Source of the DNA: Arenibacter sp. P308M17
GTDB lineage: Bacteria; Bacteroidota; Bacteroidia; Flavobacteriales; Flavobacteriaceae
Direction of reading: 5' to 3'
NCBI RefSeq assembly: GCF_003426735.1
Contig: NZ_QVON01000004.1
Location: forward strand, 372,001-436,000
DNA: 64,000 nucleotides
Position 1 is the stretch's first letter. Every line of letters starts with the position of its first letter. This document shows positions 1-8,142 of the stretch, one piece after another. The notes below the pieces were generated by a model that was not told the DNA's origin, ran no database searches, and saw nothing but the letters and a program-made list of their open reading frames with translations. A program made the translations under genes and the position numbers.

Positions 1-387
1 ACTGGTGGAAACATTCCATTTTGGAAAAAACTGGGCAAACAAACTATGGGTAGATCCAAAAATACTTCTAGAAGAAATAATGTGATCCCCACTGTCCAAC
101 AGCGCAGCAAAAGTTGAAAACACGGCCGCCATACCCGATGCAAAGGCAAATCCATCCTCGGCCCCCTCCATCTTGCATACCTTTTCTATAAACTCGGAAG
201 AATTGGGATTGCTATACCGTGAATAAATATTGCGTTCCTTTTCTTCCGCAAAGGAGGCACGCATGTCTTCCGCATCCTCGAAGATAAAACTAGAGGTTAA
301 ATACATAGGTGTGGAATGCTCCAAAAACTGGGTGCGCTCCGTTTGGGTGCGTATCGCATCCGTTTCAAATTTAAAATTCTTCTTCAT
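1..387 (-). CDS. metZ: O-succinylhomoserine sulfhydrylase-like enzyme (MetZ), 3' part outside window
   Basis: Only the first 129 codons are present; the gene runs off the left edge. The protein starts MKKNFKFETDAIRTQTERTQ and contains the Cys/Met-metabolism PLP-enzyme features YSRYSNPNSSEF, an EGAEDGFAFASGMAA segment that builds the PLP phosphate pocket, and GDHIISSRSIFGSTHSLF. The RSxFGST variant is typical of O-succinyl/O-acetyl-homoserine sulfhydrylases of the MetZ branch, which form homocysteine from activated homoserine and sulfide. It lies 209 nt downstream of the metX-thrA fusion on the same strand. A second sulfhydrylase, metY, is 4 kb upstream, so the substrates of the two are probably divided. 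The catalytic lysine lies outside the window, so activity cannot be checked. Confidence 0.85.
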   Translation of the reverse strand, partial: MKKNFKFETDAIRTQTERTQFLEHSTPMYLTSSFIFEDAEDMRASFAEEKERNIYSRYSNPNSSEFIEKVCKMEGAEDGFAFASGMAAVFSTFAALLDSGDHIISSRSIFGSTHSLFAQFFPKWNVSTS

Positions 388-596
388 TATTTCTGATCTA
401 TCTAACTAATTCTTTTGACCTCCATTACAATGGATAAGCCTTGGTTTATTTTTTTAACTATCCCCATAGGAGTGTATATTGAAATTGGTGTAGCGGCGCT
501 ACAAACTGATCCGATTTCGACTAGGATCAATTCCCGAATATCAACGGTGGCCGAGCCTGCCTCTCGGCAGACAGGCCGCGCCGAAGCCACTAAAAA
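388..596 (-). other. Spacer metX-thrA to metZ with palindromes
   Basis: This 209-nt intercistronic stretch contains three inverted repeats: TGTAGCGGCGCTACA at 489-503 (symmetrical except for the centre base), TGATCC...GGATCA at 507-528, and a copy of the dispersed 20-bp palindrome at 556-575. A 62-codon reading frame (402-590, minus) spans it but contains the repeat and has no recognisable family. I treat the stretch as non-coding, with an operator or RNA role possible. Confidence 0.4.
556..575. repeat. Dispersed CCTGCC/GGCAGG palindrome, copy 1
   Basis: The 20 bp read CCTGCCTCTCGGCAGACAGG, an imperfect palindrome of the same design as the perfect copy at 56727-56746. Other members are at 42729 (truncated), 42973, 49961 and 63498. 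All are in spacers. Confidence 0.7.
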
Positions 597-3500
597 CTAA
601 CCCTTTTCCGCAATGCGCAAAATATCCCCGAAAACACCCCTGGCCGTTACCGCAGCACCGGCCCCTGCACCTTGGATTACCAAAGGATGCTGCCCATAGG
701 ACTCCGTGTATATTTCAATAATGGAATCGGATCCCTTTATTTGTCCAAGCGCACTTTCTTTGGGAACCGAGATCAATTTTACCTCCAATTTCCCTTTTTC
801 CTTTTGCAAGTCCCCTGAAAGGTCGCCTACATAGCGCAAAACATGACCTGGTTTTTGCGCCTCCTTTATTTTGTTGAATTTCACATCCAAAATATCCAAT
901 TGTTCCAAAAAGCCTTTTACATCACCCTTTTGGAGCGACTCCGGAATTAAATTTTCGATTTGAATATCGGAGAACTCATTGCTAAGATCCAGCTCCCTGG
1001 CCAAAATGAGCAATTTCCTTCCCACATCGTTACCGGAAAGATCTTCCCGCGGATCCGGTTCGGTATACCCCAAGTGCATCGCCTCTTTTAAAATTACGGA
1101 GAATGAAGTATCCTTTTCCGAAAAAGTATTGAAAATATAACTTAAGGATCCGGAGAAAACCCCTTTTATCCTTGTAATATTCTCTCCCGAAAGATGTAAC
1201 AATTTAATGGTATCTATTAATGGCAGTCCAGCGCCCACATTGGTTTCATATAAGTACTGCTTTTGATGTTTGGCAAGTTCCTCCCTAAGCAACTGGTAAT
1301 AATCGAAGCCCAAGGTATTGGCAATCTTATTGGACGAAACCAGATCAAAACCGTTATCCACAAAATCAAAATAGGAGGCCACAAATTCCTCATTGGCAGT
1401 ATTGTCTACCGAAATCAGGTTCTCCAAATGATTATCCTTGGCATACTTAAAAATATCGTTTAACGTATAGGGTACCGCCTTGGTTTCCATAGCGCTTTTC
1501 CAGTTCTTGGAAATACCACTTTTATTCAATAGGACTTTTTTGGAATTGGCAACGGCAAAAACATTGATATGGATGCCCTTTCTTTTTTCAATGGTCTTAT
1601 TGGATTTAAGAATTTGATCAATTAGGGTCCCCCCCACATTTCCATGCCCAAAAATAGCCAAATTTACTTTTTTGCTTATCCCGAATATCTGGCCATGAAC
1701 TACATTAAGGGCCTTGTGCAGGTCGGATTTTTTAACCACCAAACTTACATTCTTACCAGAAATGGTATTATTGAACAACAAAGGAACCACCTGGTTCTTT
1801 ATAAGGGCATTAAAGGGCTTATGAAATGTACTCAAGTCCTGTCCGACTATGGAAATGACGGACACTTGGTCTACCACCGTAATATTATTGATGTCCTGCA
1901 ATTTAAAATCGGTCTGAAATTCCTCTTCCAGGGAAGTCTTGGCCAAATTGGCATTTTTGGCGTCGACCACTAGACCGATCCCCCTTTCCGATGATCCTTG
2001 GGAAATAATACTTACACTTATGTTATTATTGCCCATAGTCCTAAATATACGGGCATCTACCCCCACCTTGCCCAATAGGCCACGGCCTTCCAAATTGATC
2101 AATGCCATATTTTCTATGACCGACAAGGACTTTATACCTTCCTTACTGGTCCTGGCACTGATCAAAGTACCCTCGTTATCGTTGTTAAAGGTATTTAGTA
2201 TCCGTAACGGAATATTCTTCTCTATTAATGGAATAATGGTCTTGGCATGCAGGATATTGGCTCCAAAATTGGCCAACTCATTGGCTTCGCTATAGGAAAG
2301 TTCCGAAATTCTTTTTGCCTCCGGCACCAAATCCGGGTTGGCGGTAAATATGCCATCTACATGGGTATAGTTCTGCAATTCCGCAGCATTGAGGTAATTG
2401 GCCAACAAGGCGGCGGAGTAATTACTGCCATTTCTACCCAAGGTGGTTGTTTCATTAAGTTCATTGGAGGCAATAAACCCTGTGGTCACCGGCACAACAT
2501 CCAGGTCCAATTTCCCGAACCCTGTTTTTACATTTTCCTTGGACAGGGTCTCCAATACCTTTGCGTCCCCAAAATTTGAATCTGTTTTAATGAGCTGTCT
2601 GGAATCGATGAATTTGGCATTGACACCCCGCCCGATAAGCAATTTGGTCACCAACTTTGCCGAAAGTAATTCTCCAAAAGCCAAAACCTGGTCTTTTATC
2701 TTAGGGCTATAATCCCCCAATAGTGCTACCCCTTCGAACAGTTTTACCAATCCCCGAAATTCTTCGGAAAGATTAACATTGCCATAGGTGTACTTTTGAT
2801 ATTTTTCAAATTCTTCAAAATCGTTGACATAATCCAACCCTTTAGCGGCTTTGTCCAGCATTGCTTCCAGTTCGTCCGTGGCCTTGTTCCTGGCCGAAAC
2901 CACTACGGCAATACTTTCACCTTCGGCAACCTTGTCCGTAATTATCCGAAGTACTGTATCCAATCCTTCTCCATTGGCCAATGATTTGCCCCCAAATTTT
3001 AGGACCTTGATTTTTTTAGACCTTCCATTGCGCTCAAAAACTCCTTTTAACAGCTCCTCCATCTGATTGAATTCGATCAGGAAGGCATCGTGCCCATGTA
3101 AGGAATGTATCTCGCCATAGGTTACATTGCTGTTGGCCTGGGCCAATTTCTTAAAGGTATCCTTGTTTTCTTGGGCCGTAAAAAAAAGATCGGAATCTAC
3201 CCCTATAATGTGAATATTGGTATCGCTATTCTGAAGATTTATGAATGCCTCTTCCCCATTTCTATTGATATCAATGGTCTTCAGCAGTTGATTCATCAGC
3301 TTGTAGGCCGACAATTGAAATCGTTCCTGTAATTTTTTGCCATGGTGCGTTAGCCAACTCTCTACATTAAAGACTTTCAGCTCCTCATTGGTGCTTCTTT
3401 TAAAACGCTCCTTAAAGGATTCCGGTGTCCTATAGCAGAGCATAGCATGCATACGCGCATCATGTACGGGCTGCTTGGAGTTCACCAGGAACTGTTCCTG

Positions 3501-3983
3501 AATCTGACAATTGGCAATAAGCCAGTCCGTAGACTTCCAATCCGATGCCACCGGAATAAGATGCTCCGTTAGGTGGGGATCAATAGCGGCCATTTCCCAA
3601 GCGATACCCCCACCTAAGGAACCCCCTATAAGGGCATAAAGCTTACTTATTTTTAAGGCCTCCAATCCAGTAAGGAATATCTTTGCAATATCCTTGGCAA
3701 CAAAATCCTTATAATTATCTATTACAAACCCGTCATACCCATTTCCTGGTATGTTAAAGCAGAGTATGGTGTACTTCTTGGTGTCTATACATTTGCCCTC
3801 TCCGATCAAGGTGGTCCACCAGCCGTGTTCACCTGCCACATTGGAATTACCCGTAAGGGCATGGTTCACCATTATAATAGGTGCGGAATGCAATGGTTGG
3901 CCAAAGAGCTCGTAGGACAATTTAATATCCAAGGTTTTGCCACTATAGGTAAGGTATTTATTAATTGAAAGATGATGTAACAT
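597..3983 (-). CDS. Trifunctional homoserine O-acetyltransferase / aspartokinase / homoserine dehydrogenase (MetX-ThrA fusion)
   Basis: A protein of 1128 residues joins three activities of the aspartate-to-methionine route. Residues 1 to about 322 are an alpha/beta-hydrolase MetX domain: nucleophile Ser122 in GGSLGGG, Asp265 in GVDSDLFF and His298 in HGHDAF are all present, so the acetyltransferase looks active. From about residue 325 it continues as aspartokinase (KVLKFGGKSL, then FIDSRQ and GRNGSNYSAALLA, with ACT-like segments around SVSIISQGSSE). From about residue 790 comes homoserine dehydrogenase (Rossmann start LAIFGHGNVGGTL, then SGSLSYIFNTFS and GYTEPDPREDLSGNDVGRK). Typical sizes are ~330-350 for MetX and ~800 for ThrA, so neither half is truncated. 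It lies 143 nt downstream of metY and is probably co-transcribed with it under the SAM-I riboswitch. Confidence 0.93.
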   Translation of the reverse strand: MLHHLSINKYLTYSGKTLDIKLSYELFGQPLHSAPIIMVNHALTGNSNVAGEHGWWTTLIGEGKCIDTKKYTILCFNIPGNGYDGFVIDNYKDFVAKDIAKIFLTGLEALKISKLYALIGGSLGGGIAWEMAAIDPHLTEHLIPVASDWKSTDWLIANCQIQEQFLVNSKQPVHDARMHAMLCYRTPESFKERFKRSTNEELKVFNVESWLTHHGKKLQERFQLSAYKLMNQLLKTIDINRNGEEAFINLQNSDTNIHIIGVDSDLFFTAQENKDTFKKLAQANSNVTYGEIHSLHGHDAFLIEFNQMEELLKGVFERNGRSKKIKVLKFGGKSLANGEGLDTVLRIITDKVAEGESIAVVVSARNKATDELEAMLDKAAKGLDYVNDFEEFEKYQKYTYGNVNLSEEFRGLVKLFEGVALLGDYSPKIKDQVLAFGELLSAKLVTKLLIGRGVNAKFIDSRQLIKTDSNFGDAKVLETLSKENVKTGFGKLDLDVVPVTTGFIASNELNETTTLGRNGSNYSAALLANYLNAAELQNYTHVDGIFTANPDLVPEAKRISELSYSEANELANFGANILHAKTIIPLIEKNIPLRILNTFNNDNEGTLISARTSKEGIKSLSVIENMALINLEGRGLLGKVGVDARIFRTMGNNNISVSIISQGSSERGIGLVVDAKNANLAKTSLEEEFQTDFKLQDINNITVVDQVSVISIVGQDLSTFHKPFNALIKNQVVPLLFNNTISGKNVSLVVKKSDLHKALNVVHGQIFGISKKVNLAIFGHGNVGGTLIDQILKSNKTIEKRKGIHINVFAVANSKKVLLNKSGISKNWKSAMETKAVPYTLNDIFKYAKDNHLENLISVDNTANEEFVASYFDFVDNGFDLVSSNKIANTLGFDYYQLLREELAKHQKQYLYETNVGAGLPLIDTIKLLHLSGENITRIKGVFSGSLSYIFNTFSEKDTSFSVILKEAMHLGYTEPDPREDLSGNDVGRKLLILARELDLSNEFSDIQIENLIPESLQKGDVKGFLEQLDILDVKFNKIKEAQKPGHVLRYVGDLSGDLQKEKGKLEVKLISVPKESALGQIKGSDSIIEIYTESYGQHPLVIQGAGAGAAVTARGVFGDILRIAEKG

Positions 3984-4126
3984 AGGTTGTTTAAACTAGT
4001 AATTTTCTTGAAAGAACCCGGTCATTGAAGATAAGTATGATAAGGGAGTGCATTGATATCATACCCGTTAATTGCCACACTCCCCTATTCTTTTGTCAAT
4101 GCCTTTAAAAGGAAATAAAATGATAA
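3984..4126 (-). promoter_or_regulatory. metY/metX-thrA spacer with three interlocking complementary segments
   Basis: On the minus strand the RNA would contain GCAUUGA (4102-4096), GGGAGUG (4084-4078) and GUAUGAUA (4064-4057), followed by their perfect complements in the same order: UCAAUGC (4056-4050), CACUCCC (4050-4044) and UAUCAUAC (4042-4035). The helices cannot nest, so they form alternatives or a pseudoknot. A control element or processing site is possible; the function is not known. Confidence 0.4.
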
Positions 4127-5419
4127 TTACGCTAAAAGGGATTTATCTATGACTGAAAATGCCTGCACCAGATCCGCTTTTATGTCCTCAATATCCTCCA
4201 AGCCTACACATAGGCGTATTAGATCTTTTGTTACCCCGGTCGTTTGTTGGGCCTCATCATCCAACTGTTGGTGGGTGGTGCTCGCAGGGTGAATAATTAA
4301 AGACTTGGTATCCCCAATATTTGCCAGCAAGGAAAACAGCTTGGTTTCATCGACCACCTTTTTGGCCGATTCGTATCCACCCTTAACCCCGAAGGTCACT
4401 ATACCGCTCTGTCCCTTTGGAAGATACTTCTTGGCCAAGGAATGATAAGGGCTCGAAGGTAGTCCTGGATAATTTACCCAAGCCACTTCCTTCCTATCCT
4501 GCAACCATTTGGCCAACTCCAAGGCATTCTCGCTGTGTTTTTTGATACGCAGTTCCAATGTTTCCAAACCTTGGATAATCTGAAAGGCATTAAACGGGCT
4601 TAAGGCGGCACCCAGGTCCCTTAAACCCTCAATCCTTACTTTGGCAATGAAGGCTGCCGCACCCAAGACATCGTGATAGACCAAACCATGGTATCCTGGG
4701 GATGGCTCCGTAAACTCAGGAAATTTACCACTGCTCCAATCGAATGTCCCGGCATCTACAATGACACCCCCCATAGAAGTACCATTGCCATTTATATATT
4801 TTGTAAGGGAATGTATCACTATGTTGGCTCCGTGCTCTATAGGTTTTACCAAAGCACTTGTAGCGACCGTATTATCCACTATAAAAGGTATTTTTGCCTT
4901 TTTGGCCACTTCGGATATAGCCTTCAAATCCAATACGTCCAGTTTTGGGTTCCCAAGGGATTCCACAAAAATGGCCCTGGTATTCTCTTGTATGGCATTG
5001 GTAAAATTGTCTTCATCCCCTGCCTCCACAAAGGTGGTAGTAATACCCAATCTAGGCAAGGTCACCGCCAATAGGTTATAGGTGCCCCCATAAAGGCTAC
5101 TGGAGGCTACAATATGATCTCCCGTTCTAAGCAGCACCAATAAAGCGGTAGAGATAGCTGCCGTACCGGATGCGGTAACCACACTTGCAAGGCCGCCTTC
5201 CAAAGCCGCCAATCGCTGCTCCAAGATGTCATTGGTGGGGTTGTTCAGTCTGGTGTAAATAAAGCCAGGCTCCGAAAGATTAAAAAGATTGGCCGCATGG
5301 TCCGTATTATTAAATACATAAGCGGTACTCTGATAAATAGGTACCGCCCTGGTACCAGCTGTTAATTTTGTGTCATGCCCGGCATGCAAAGCGTTTGTTG
5401 AAAATTTTTGAGTACTCAT
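4127..5419 (-). CDS. metY: O-acetylhomoserine sulfhydrylase (aminocarboxypropyltransferase)
   Basis: This PLP enzyme of 430 residues makes homocysteine from O-acetylhomoserine, the product of the MetX domain encoded next. Key features are YTRLNNPTNDILEQRLAALEGG, TASGTAAIS, IFVESLGNPKLDVLDL, the DNTVAT loop, and the PLP lysine Lys207 in VIHSLTKYINGNGTSMGG. The length fits the MetY family (~430), longer than MetB/MetZ (~390). The start MSTQKFSTNALHAGHD was preferred over a 16-residue upstream extension in an A/T-only stretch. It is preceded by a SAM-I riboswitch (5544-5684) and a TATATTTG -7 box, so it is likely shut down when SAM is abundant. Confidence 0.95.
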   Translation of the reverse strand: MSTQKFSTNALHAGHDTKLTAGTRAVPIYQSTAYVFNNTDHAANLFNLSEPGFIYTRLNNPTNDILEQRLAALEGGLASVVTASGTAAISTALLVLLRTGDHIVASSSLYGGTYNLLAVTLPRLGITTTFVEAGDEDNFTNAIQENTRAIFVESLGNPKLDVLDLKAISEVAKKAKIPFIVDNTVATSALVKPIEHGANIVIHSLTKYINGNGTSMGGVIVDAGTFDWSSGKFPEFTEPSPGYHGLVYHDVLGAAAFIAKVRIEGLRDLGAALSPFNAFQIIQGLETLELRIKKHSENALELAKWLQDRKEVAWVNYPGLPSSPYHSLAKKYLPKGQSGIVTFGVKGGYESAKKVVDETKLFSLLANIGDTKSLIIHPASTTHQQLDDEAQQTTGVTKDLIRLCVGLEDIEDIKADLVQAFSVIDKSLLA

Positions 5420-5543
5420 GATTTTTTGTTTTTTTAAATTATTAAAATAGATAAAATAAAAAGCCAAAACAAATAATGCGGACGGTGCAATATTATAAAA
5501 TCAAAAAGTTAAAAAGAAAATCAGCTACAGAAGTAACCTTTAG
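5420..5543 (-). promoter_or_regulatory. SAM-I expression platform and metY leader
   Basis: Directly after the aptamer is a small hairpin, GTTAC-TTCT-GTAGC (5537-5524), followed by the T-rich run TGATTTTCTTTTT. This resembles a weak intrinsic terminator and could be the switching element. The rest, down to the metY start codon, is A/T-rich with no reading frame. Confidence 0.4.
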
Positions 5544-5684
5544 TGTTATCTGCCACGGATACTGTAAAACAAACCATAATAATCTGGTCCAGTACTTAGG
5601 TAGAATTTAGCACCTTCTTTAACAAATAATCAAAGGGTTGCTAAGGCTTCAAAGGGTCTATTCCCTCCACCTTTCTTGATAACA
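5544..5684 (-). ncRNA. SAM-I (S-box) riboswitch
   Basis: Read on the minus strand, the 141 nt show the SAM-I core almost unchanged. P1 starts GTTATC (5683-5678) with the kink-turn segment AAGAAAGGTGGAGGGA; then come CCCTTTGAAGCC and TTAGCAACC (the P2 closing side and pseudoknot strand), GGTGCTAAATTCTACC (P3) and a P4 with TACTG/CAGTA. P1 closes with GATAACA (5550-5544), giving seven pairs with TGTTATC. The S-box senses S-adenosylmethionine and lowers expression of methionine genes. Its target here is metY and, by read-through, the metX-thrA fusion. Confidence 0.93.
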
Positions 5685-5713
5685 ATTCAATAAGTGTTTG
5701 AACTTTAGATCTG

Positions 5714-5721
5714 CAAATATA
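5714..5721 (-). promoter_or_regulatory. -7 box of metY transcript (TATATTTG)
   Basis: This matches the Bacteroidota -7 consensus TAnnTTTG. A start about 7 nt downstream would put the SAM-I aptamer some 20 nt into the transcript. No clear -33 TTG is seen. Confidence 0.55.
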
Positions 5722-5760
5722 GGTATGGAAAATTCTTTTTTCCTAATCTTTTTAAAAAAA

Positions 5761-7017
5761 TTATAAATCGAAGGCTTCTTTTACCACATCAACGGCATCC
5801 AATTTCTCCCAGGTAAATAATTCCACTTCCTTTTCTACCCGTCCGTTGTAGGGCGATTCAAAAACCTTAATCATTTTTTTAGGGGCTTTGCCCATATGGC
5901 CATAGGCGGCCGTTTCCAAATAAATGGGGTTCCTAAGTTTTAACCGTTCCTCTATGGCAAAAGGACGCATATCGAACAATTGGGCAACTTTCTTGGCAAT
6001 CTCCCCATCGCTCAAAGCTACTTTGGAAGAGCCGTAGGTATCCACAAAAATTGAGGTGGGTTCCACAACGCCAATAGCGTAACTGACCTGAACCAAAATT
6101 TCATCGGCAACCCCGGCTGCAACGAGATTTTTGGCCGCATGTCTTGCGGCATAAGCGGCACTACGATCTACCTTACTGGGGTCTTTTCCACTAAAAGCAC
6201 CGCCACCATGGGCTCCTTTGCCACCGTAAGTATCCACAATAATCTTTCTTCCTGTTAAACCGGTATCCCCATGGGGACCTCCAATTACAAATTTTCCAGT
6301 TGGGTTAATATGATATTTTATAGAATCGTTAAAAAGTGTTTGTATGGCCGTTGGCAATTGCTCCTTTACCTTGGGTATTAGAATGGAAATTATATCCTTC
6401 TTAATTTTGGCCAACATTAAATCATCATCCTTATCAAACTCGTCATGTTGGGTAGAGACAACAATAGTATCTATGCGTTGCGGAACATTATCATCAGAAT
6501 ATTCGATGGTTACCTGTGCCTTTGCATCTGGCCTTAGATAGGAAATATCATCTCCCGCCCTTCTCAAATCTGCCAAAACCTGCAAAATTTTATGGGAAAT
6601 ATCCAAGGCCAAGGGCATATAGTTTTCCGTTTCCTTAGTAGCATAACCGAACATCATACCTTGGTCCCCTGCGCCTTGATCTTCCTTTGCCCCGCGATCT
6701 ACCCCTTGGTTGATCTCTTTGGACTGTTCATGGATCAATGAAATTACACCACAGGAGTCCCCGCTAAACTTGTAATCCCCATTGGTGTATCCTATTTTAT
6801 TGATTACATCCCTCGCTATTTGCTGCACATCAAGATAGGTATGGCTTTTGACTTCCCCTGCCAAAACCACCTGGCCAGTAGTTACCAGGGTTTCGCAAGC
6901 CACCTTGCTTTCCGAGTCGAAAGCCAAAAAATGATCCAAGAGCGCATCACTGATCTGATCCGCTATTTTATCCGGATGCCCTTCACTAACCGATTCCGAA
7001 GTAAATAAATATGCCAT
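5761..7017 (-). CDS. metK: S-adenosylmethionine synthetase
   Basis: A 418-residue methionine adenosyltransferase, which makes SAM from methionine and ATP in the cytosol. The ATP-binding segment [16 protein letters not shown] lies near the N-terminus, followed by [12 protein letters not shown] and the P-loop-like [22 protein letters not shown]. The start [17 protein letters not shown] was chosen because it matches the family N-terminus; a longer version adds 14 unlikely residues. The gene stands alone behind a SAM-II-type riboswitch, so it is a separate SAM-sensing unit from metY. The length is slightly above the ~384 of enterobacterial MetK, as is usual for Bacteroidota. Confidence 0.97.
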   Translation of the reverse strand: MAYLFTSESVSEGHPDKIADQISDALLDHFLAFDSESKVACETLVTTGQVVLAGEVKSHTYLDVQQIARDVINKIGYTNGDYKFSGDSCGVISLIHEQSKEINQGVDRGAKEDQGAGDQGMMFGYATKETENYMPLALDISHKILQVLADLRRAGDDISYLRPDAKAQVTIEYSDDNVPQRIDTIVVSTQHDEFDKDDDLMLAKIKKDIISILIPKVKEQLPTAIQTLFNDSIKYHINPTGKFVIGGPHGDTGLTGRKIIVDTYGGKGAHGGGAFSGKDPSKVDRSAAYAARHAAKNLVAAGVADEILVQVSYAIGVVEPTSIFVDTYGSSKVALSDGEIAKKVAQLFDMRPFAIEERLKLRNPIYLETAAYGHMGKAPKKMIKVFESPYNGRVEKEVELFTWEKLDAVDVVKEAFDL

Positions 7018-7105
7018 AAATCCTTTCAATATAAAATTATTGGGGATTTGACCAAGCACACTAGAGAAGATCGGATGTTACAGTTCCAACGGAACAGAAC
7101 AACTT

Positions 7106-7180
7106 AAACTGCTTTAGCATTTAATTATGCCGAAACCAATTCAGCACATGAGGTTGCAATCAGTCAAATCCTTCCTCGAT
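7106..7180 (-). ncRNA. SAM-II riboswitch, long-loop variant
   Basis: Read on the minus strand, GAGG (7177-7174) pairs with CCTC (7153-7150) as P1. The enclosed loop GATTTGACTGATTGCAA is nearly the invariant SAM-II loop, and TTAAATGCTAAAG (7123-7112) is the invariant 3' strand. The pseudoknot pairs are ACTG (7164-7161) with CAGT (7111-7108), where classical SAM-II has CC/GG, and GCA (7157-7155) with TGC (7119-7117). Between P1 and the 3' strand sits an extra six-pair hairpin, TGCTGA/TCGGCA (7146-7128), which is the long-loop character. The target is metK, 89 nt downstream. Confidence 0.88.
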
Positions 7181-7192
7181 ATTTTTCGCGTA

Positions 7193-7200
7193 CAAAAGTA
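7193..7200 (-). promoter_or_regulatory. -7 box of metK transcript (TACTTTTG)
   Basis: This matches TAnnTTTG. The predicted start, near 7186, is only a few nt before the SAM-II aptamer, which supports both calls. The -33 element is weak. Confidence 0.6.
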
Positions 7201-7527
7201 CAAGAATTCTCGACGTAACTAAAAATGTTTAACAACAATTTTAAAAAGGCCCCTAAAAAACCTACAAATCGTATTTCAAAGTACACAAGAAATAAGGTGG
7301 ACGGCCAAACTGGATGATAAATAAGCAGTTGGCGGCAAAAACTTCTTATTACACTTTTGCCCATTGCCCATTGCCTATTGCTTATTGTTCATTGTTTATT
7401 GCTCATTGTCCATTCCCCTTAGTTTTTTATCGGTTATTTTTCCAAAGATTTTATCTTACCCCTGATATCTTGTATATTGTACCTCTTTATTGCATGTGCA
7501 AAAAACACTAACCATAATTACATACCT
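7201..7527. other. Gene-free spacer between metK and dnk
   Basis: The divergent spacer holds the metK promoter side, an A/T-rich stretch, the heptamer array at 7360-7415 and the leader of the kinase gene. Short reading frames here are translations of repeat DNA. I see no operator or RNA beyond those listed. Confidence 0.5.
7360..7415. repeat. Degenerate heptamer array (YYYATTG x8)
   Basis: There are eight consecutive 7-nt units: CCCATTG, CCCATTG, CCTATTG, CTTATTG, TTCATTG, TTTATTG, CTCATTG, TCCATTC. The ATTG core is constant and the three pyrimidines vary. The reverse complement, CAATRRR, resembles the array at 38995-39057. Confidence 0.75.
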
Positions 7528-8142
7528 ATGCATATCGCCGTTGCAGGAAATATTGGGGCTGGCAAAACAACCTTGACAAGATTACTATCCAAACACTACC
7601 AATGGGAGGCCCAATTTGAAGATGTGGTGGACAATCCCTATTTGGACGACTTTTACAATCAAATGGAAAGGTGGAGCTTTAATCTCCAGATATACTTTTT
7701 AAACAATAGGTATAGACAAATTTTACAGATTAGGAAGGGTGGCAAGGACACTATTCAGGACCGGACCATCTACGAGGATGCCCATATTTTTGCCCCAAAC
7801 CTTCATGCCATGGGTTTAATGACCAATAGGGATTTTAGCAATTACACCAGTCTGTTCGAATTAATGGAATCTTTGGTACAACCTCCGGACCTATTAATTT
7901 ACTTAAGAAGTTCCATCCCGAATTTGGTGAATCAAATCCACAAGCGCGGACGTGAATATGAAAACAGTATTTCCATAGACTATTTAAGCCGATTGAACGA
8001 ACGCTATGAAGCATGGGCACAAAGCTATGGAAAAGGCAATCTCTTGGTCATTGATGTGGACAAATTAAATTTTGTGGACGAACCTGAAGATCTGGGTCTG
8101 GTCATCAATAAAATTGATGCCGAGATCAATGGCCTTTTTTAG
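7528..8142 (+). CDS. Deoxynucleoside kinase
   Basis: A 204-residue kinase of the deoxynucleoside kinase family (dCK/dGK/TK2-like), which phosphorylates salvaged deoxynucleosides. The P-loop GNIGAGKTT is at residues 7-15, followed by FEDVVDNPYLDDFY, the substrate region RWSFNLQIYFL and the ERS-equivalent DRTIYEDAHIFA. The LID-like HKRGREYE lies near residue 145. The start MHIAVAGNIGAGK was chosen over a longer frame that would add 17 residues. The C-terminus VINKIDAEINGLF is complete. It is transcribed divergently from metK and ends before a bidirectional terminator. The exact nucleoside preference cannot be read from sequence. Confidence 0.9.
   Translation: MHIAVAGNIGAGKTTLTRLLSKHYQWEAQFEDVVDNPYLDDFYNQMERWSFNLQIYFLNNRYRQILQIRKGGKDTIQDRTIYEDAHIFAPNLHAMGLMTNRDFSNYTSLFELMESLVQPPDLLIYLRSSIPNLVNQIHKRGREYENSISIDYLSRLNERYEAWAQSYGKGNLLVIDVDKLNFVDEPEDLGLVINKIDAEINGLF

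Noticed and set aside
402-590. 62-codon minus-strand open frame between metX-thrA and metZ
   Set aside because: It includes a dispersed palindromic repeat near its start, has no recognisable domain and no clear ribosome-binding site. I cannot support it as a gene.
7164-7364. 66-codon minus-strand frame upstream of metK
   Set aside because: It overlaps the metK promoter and the start of the SAM-II aptamer.
7314-7511. 65-codon plus-strand frame in front of dnk
   Set aside because: It is the translation of the YYYATTG heptamer array and low-complexity DNA.
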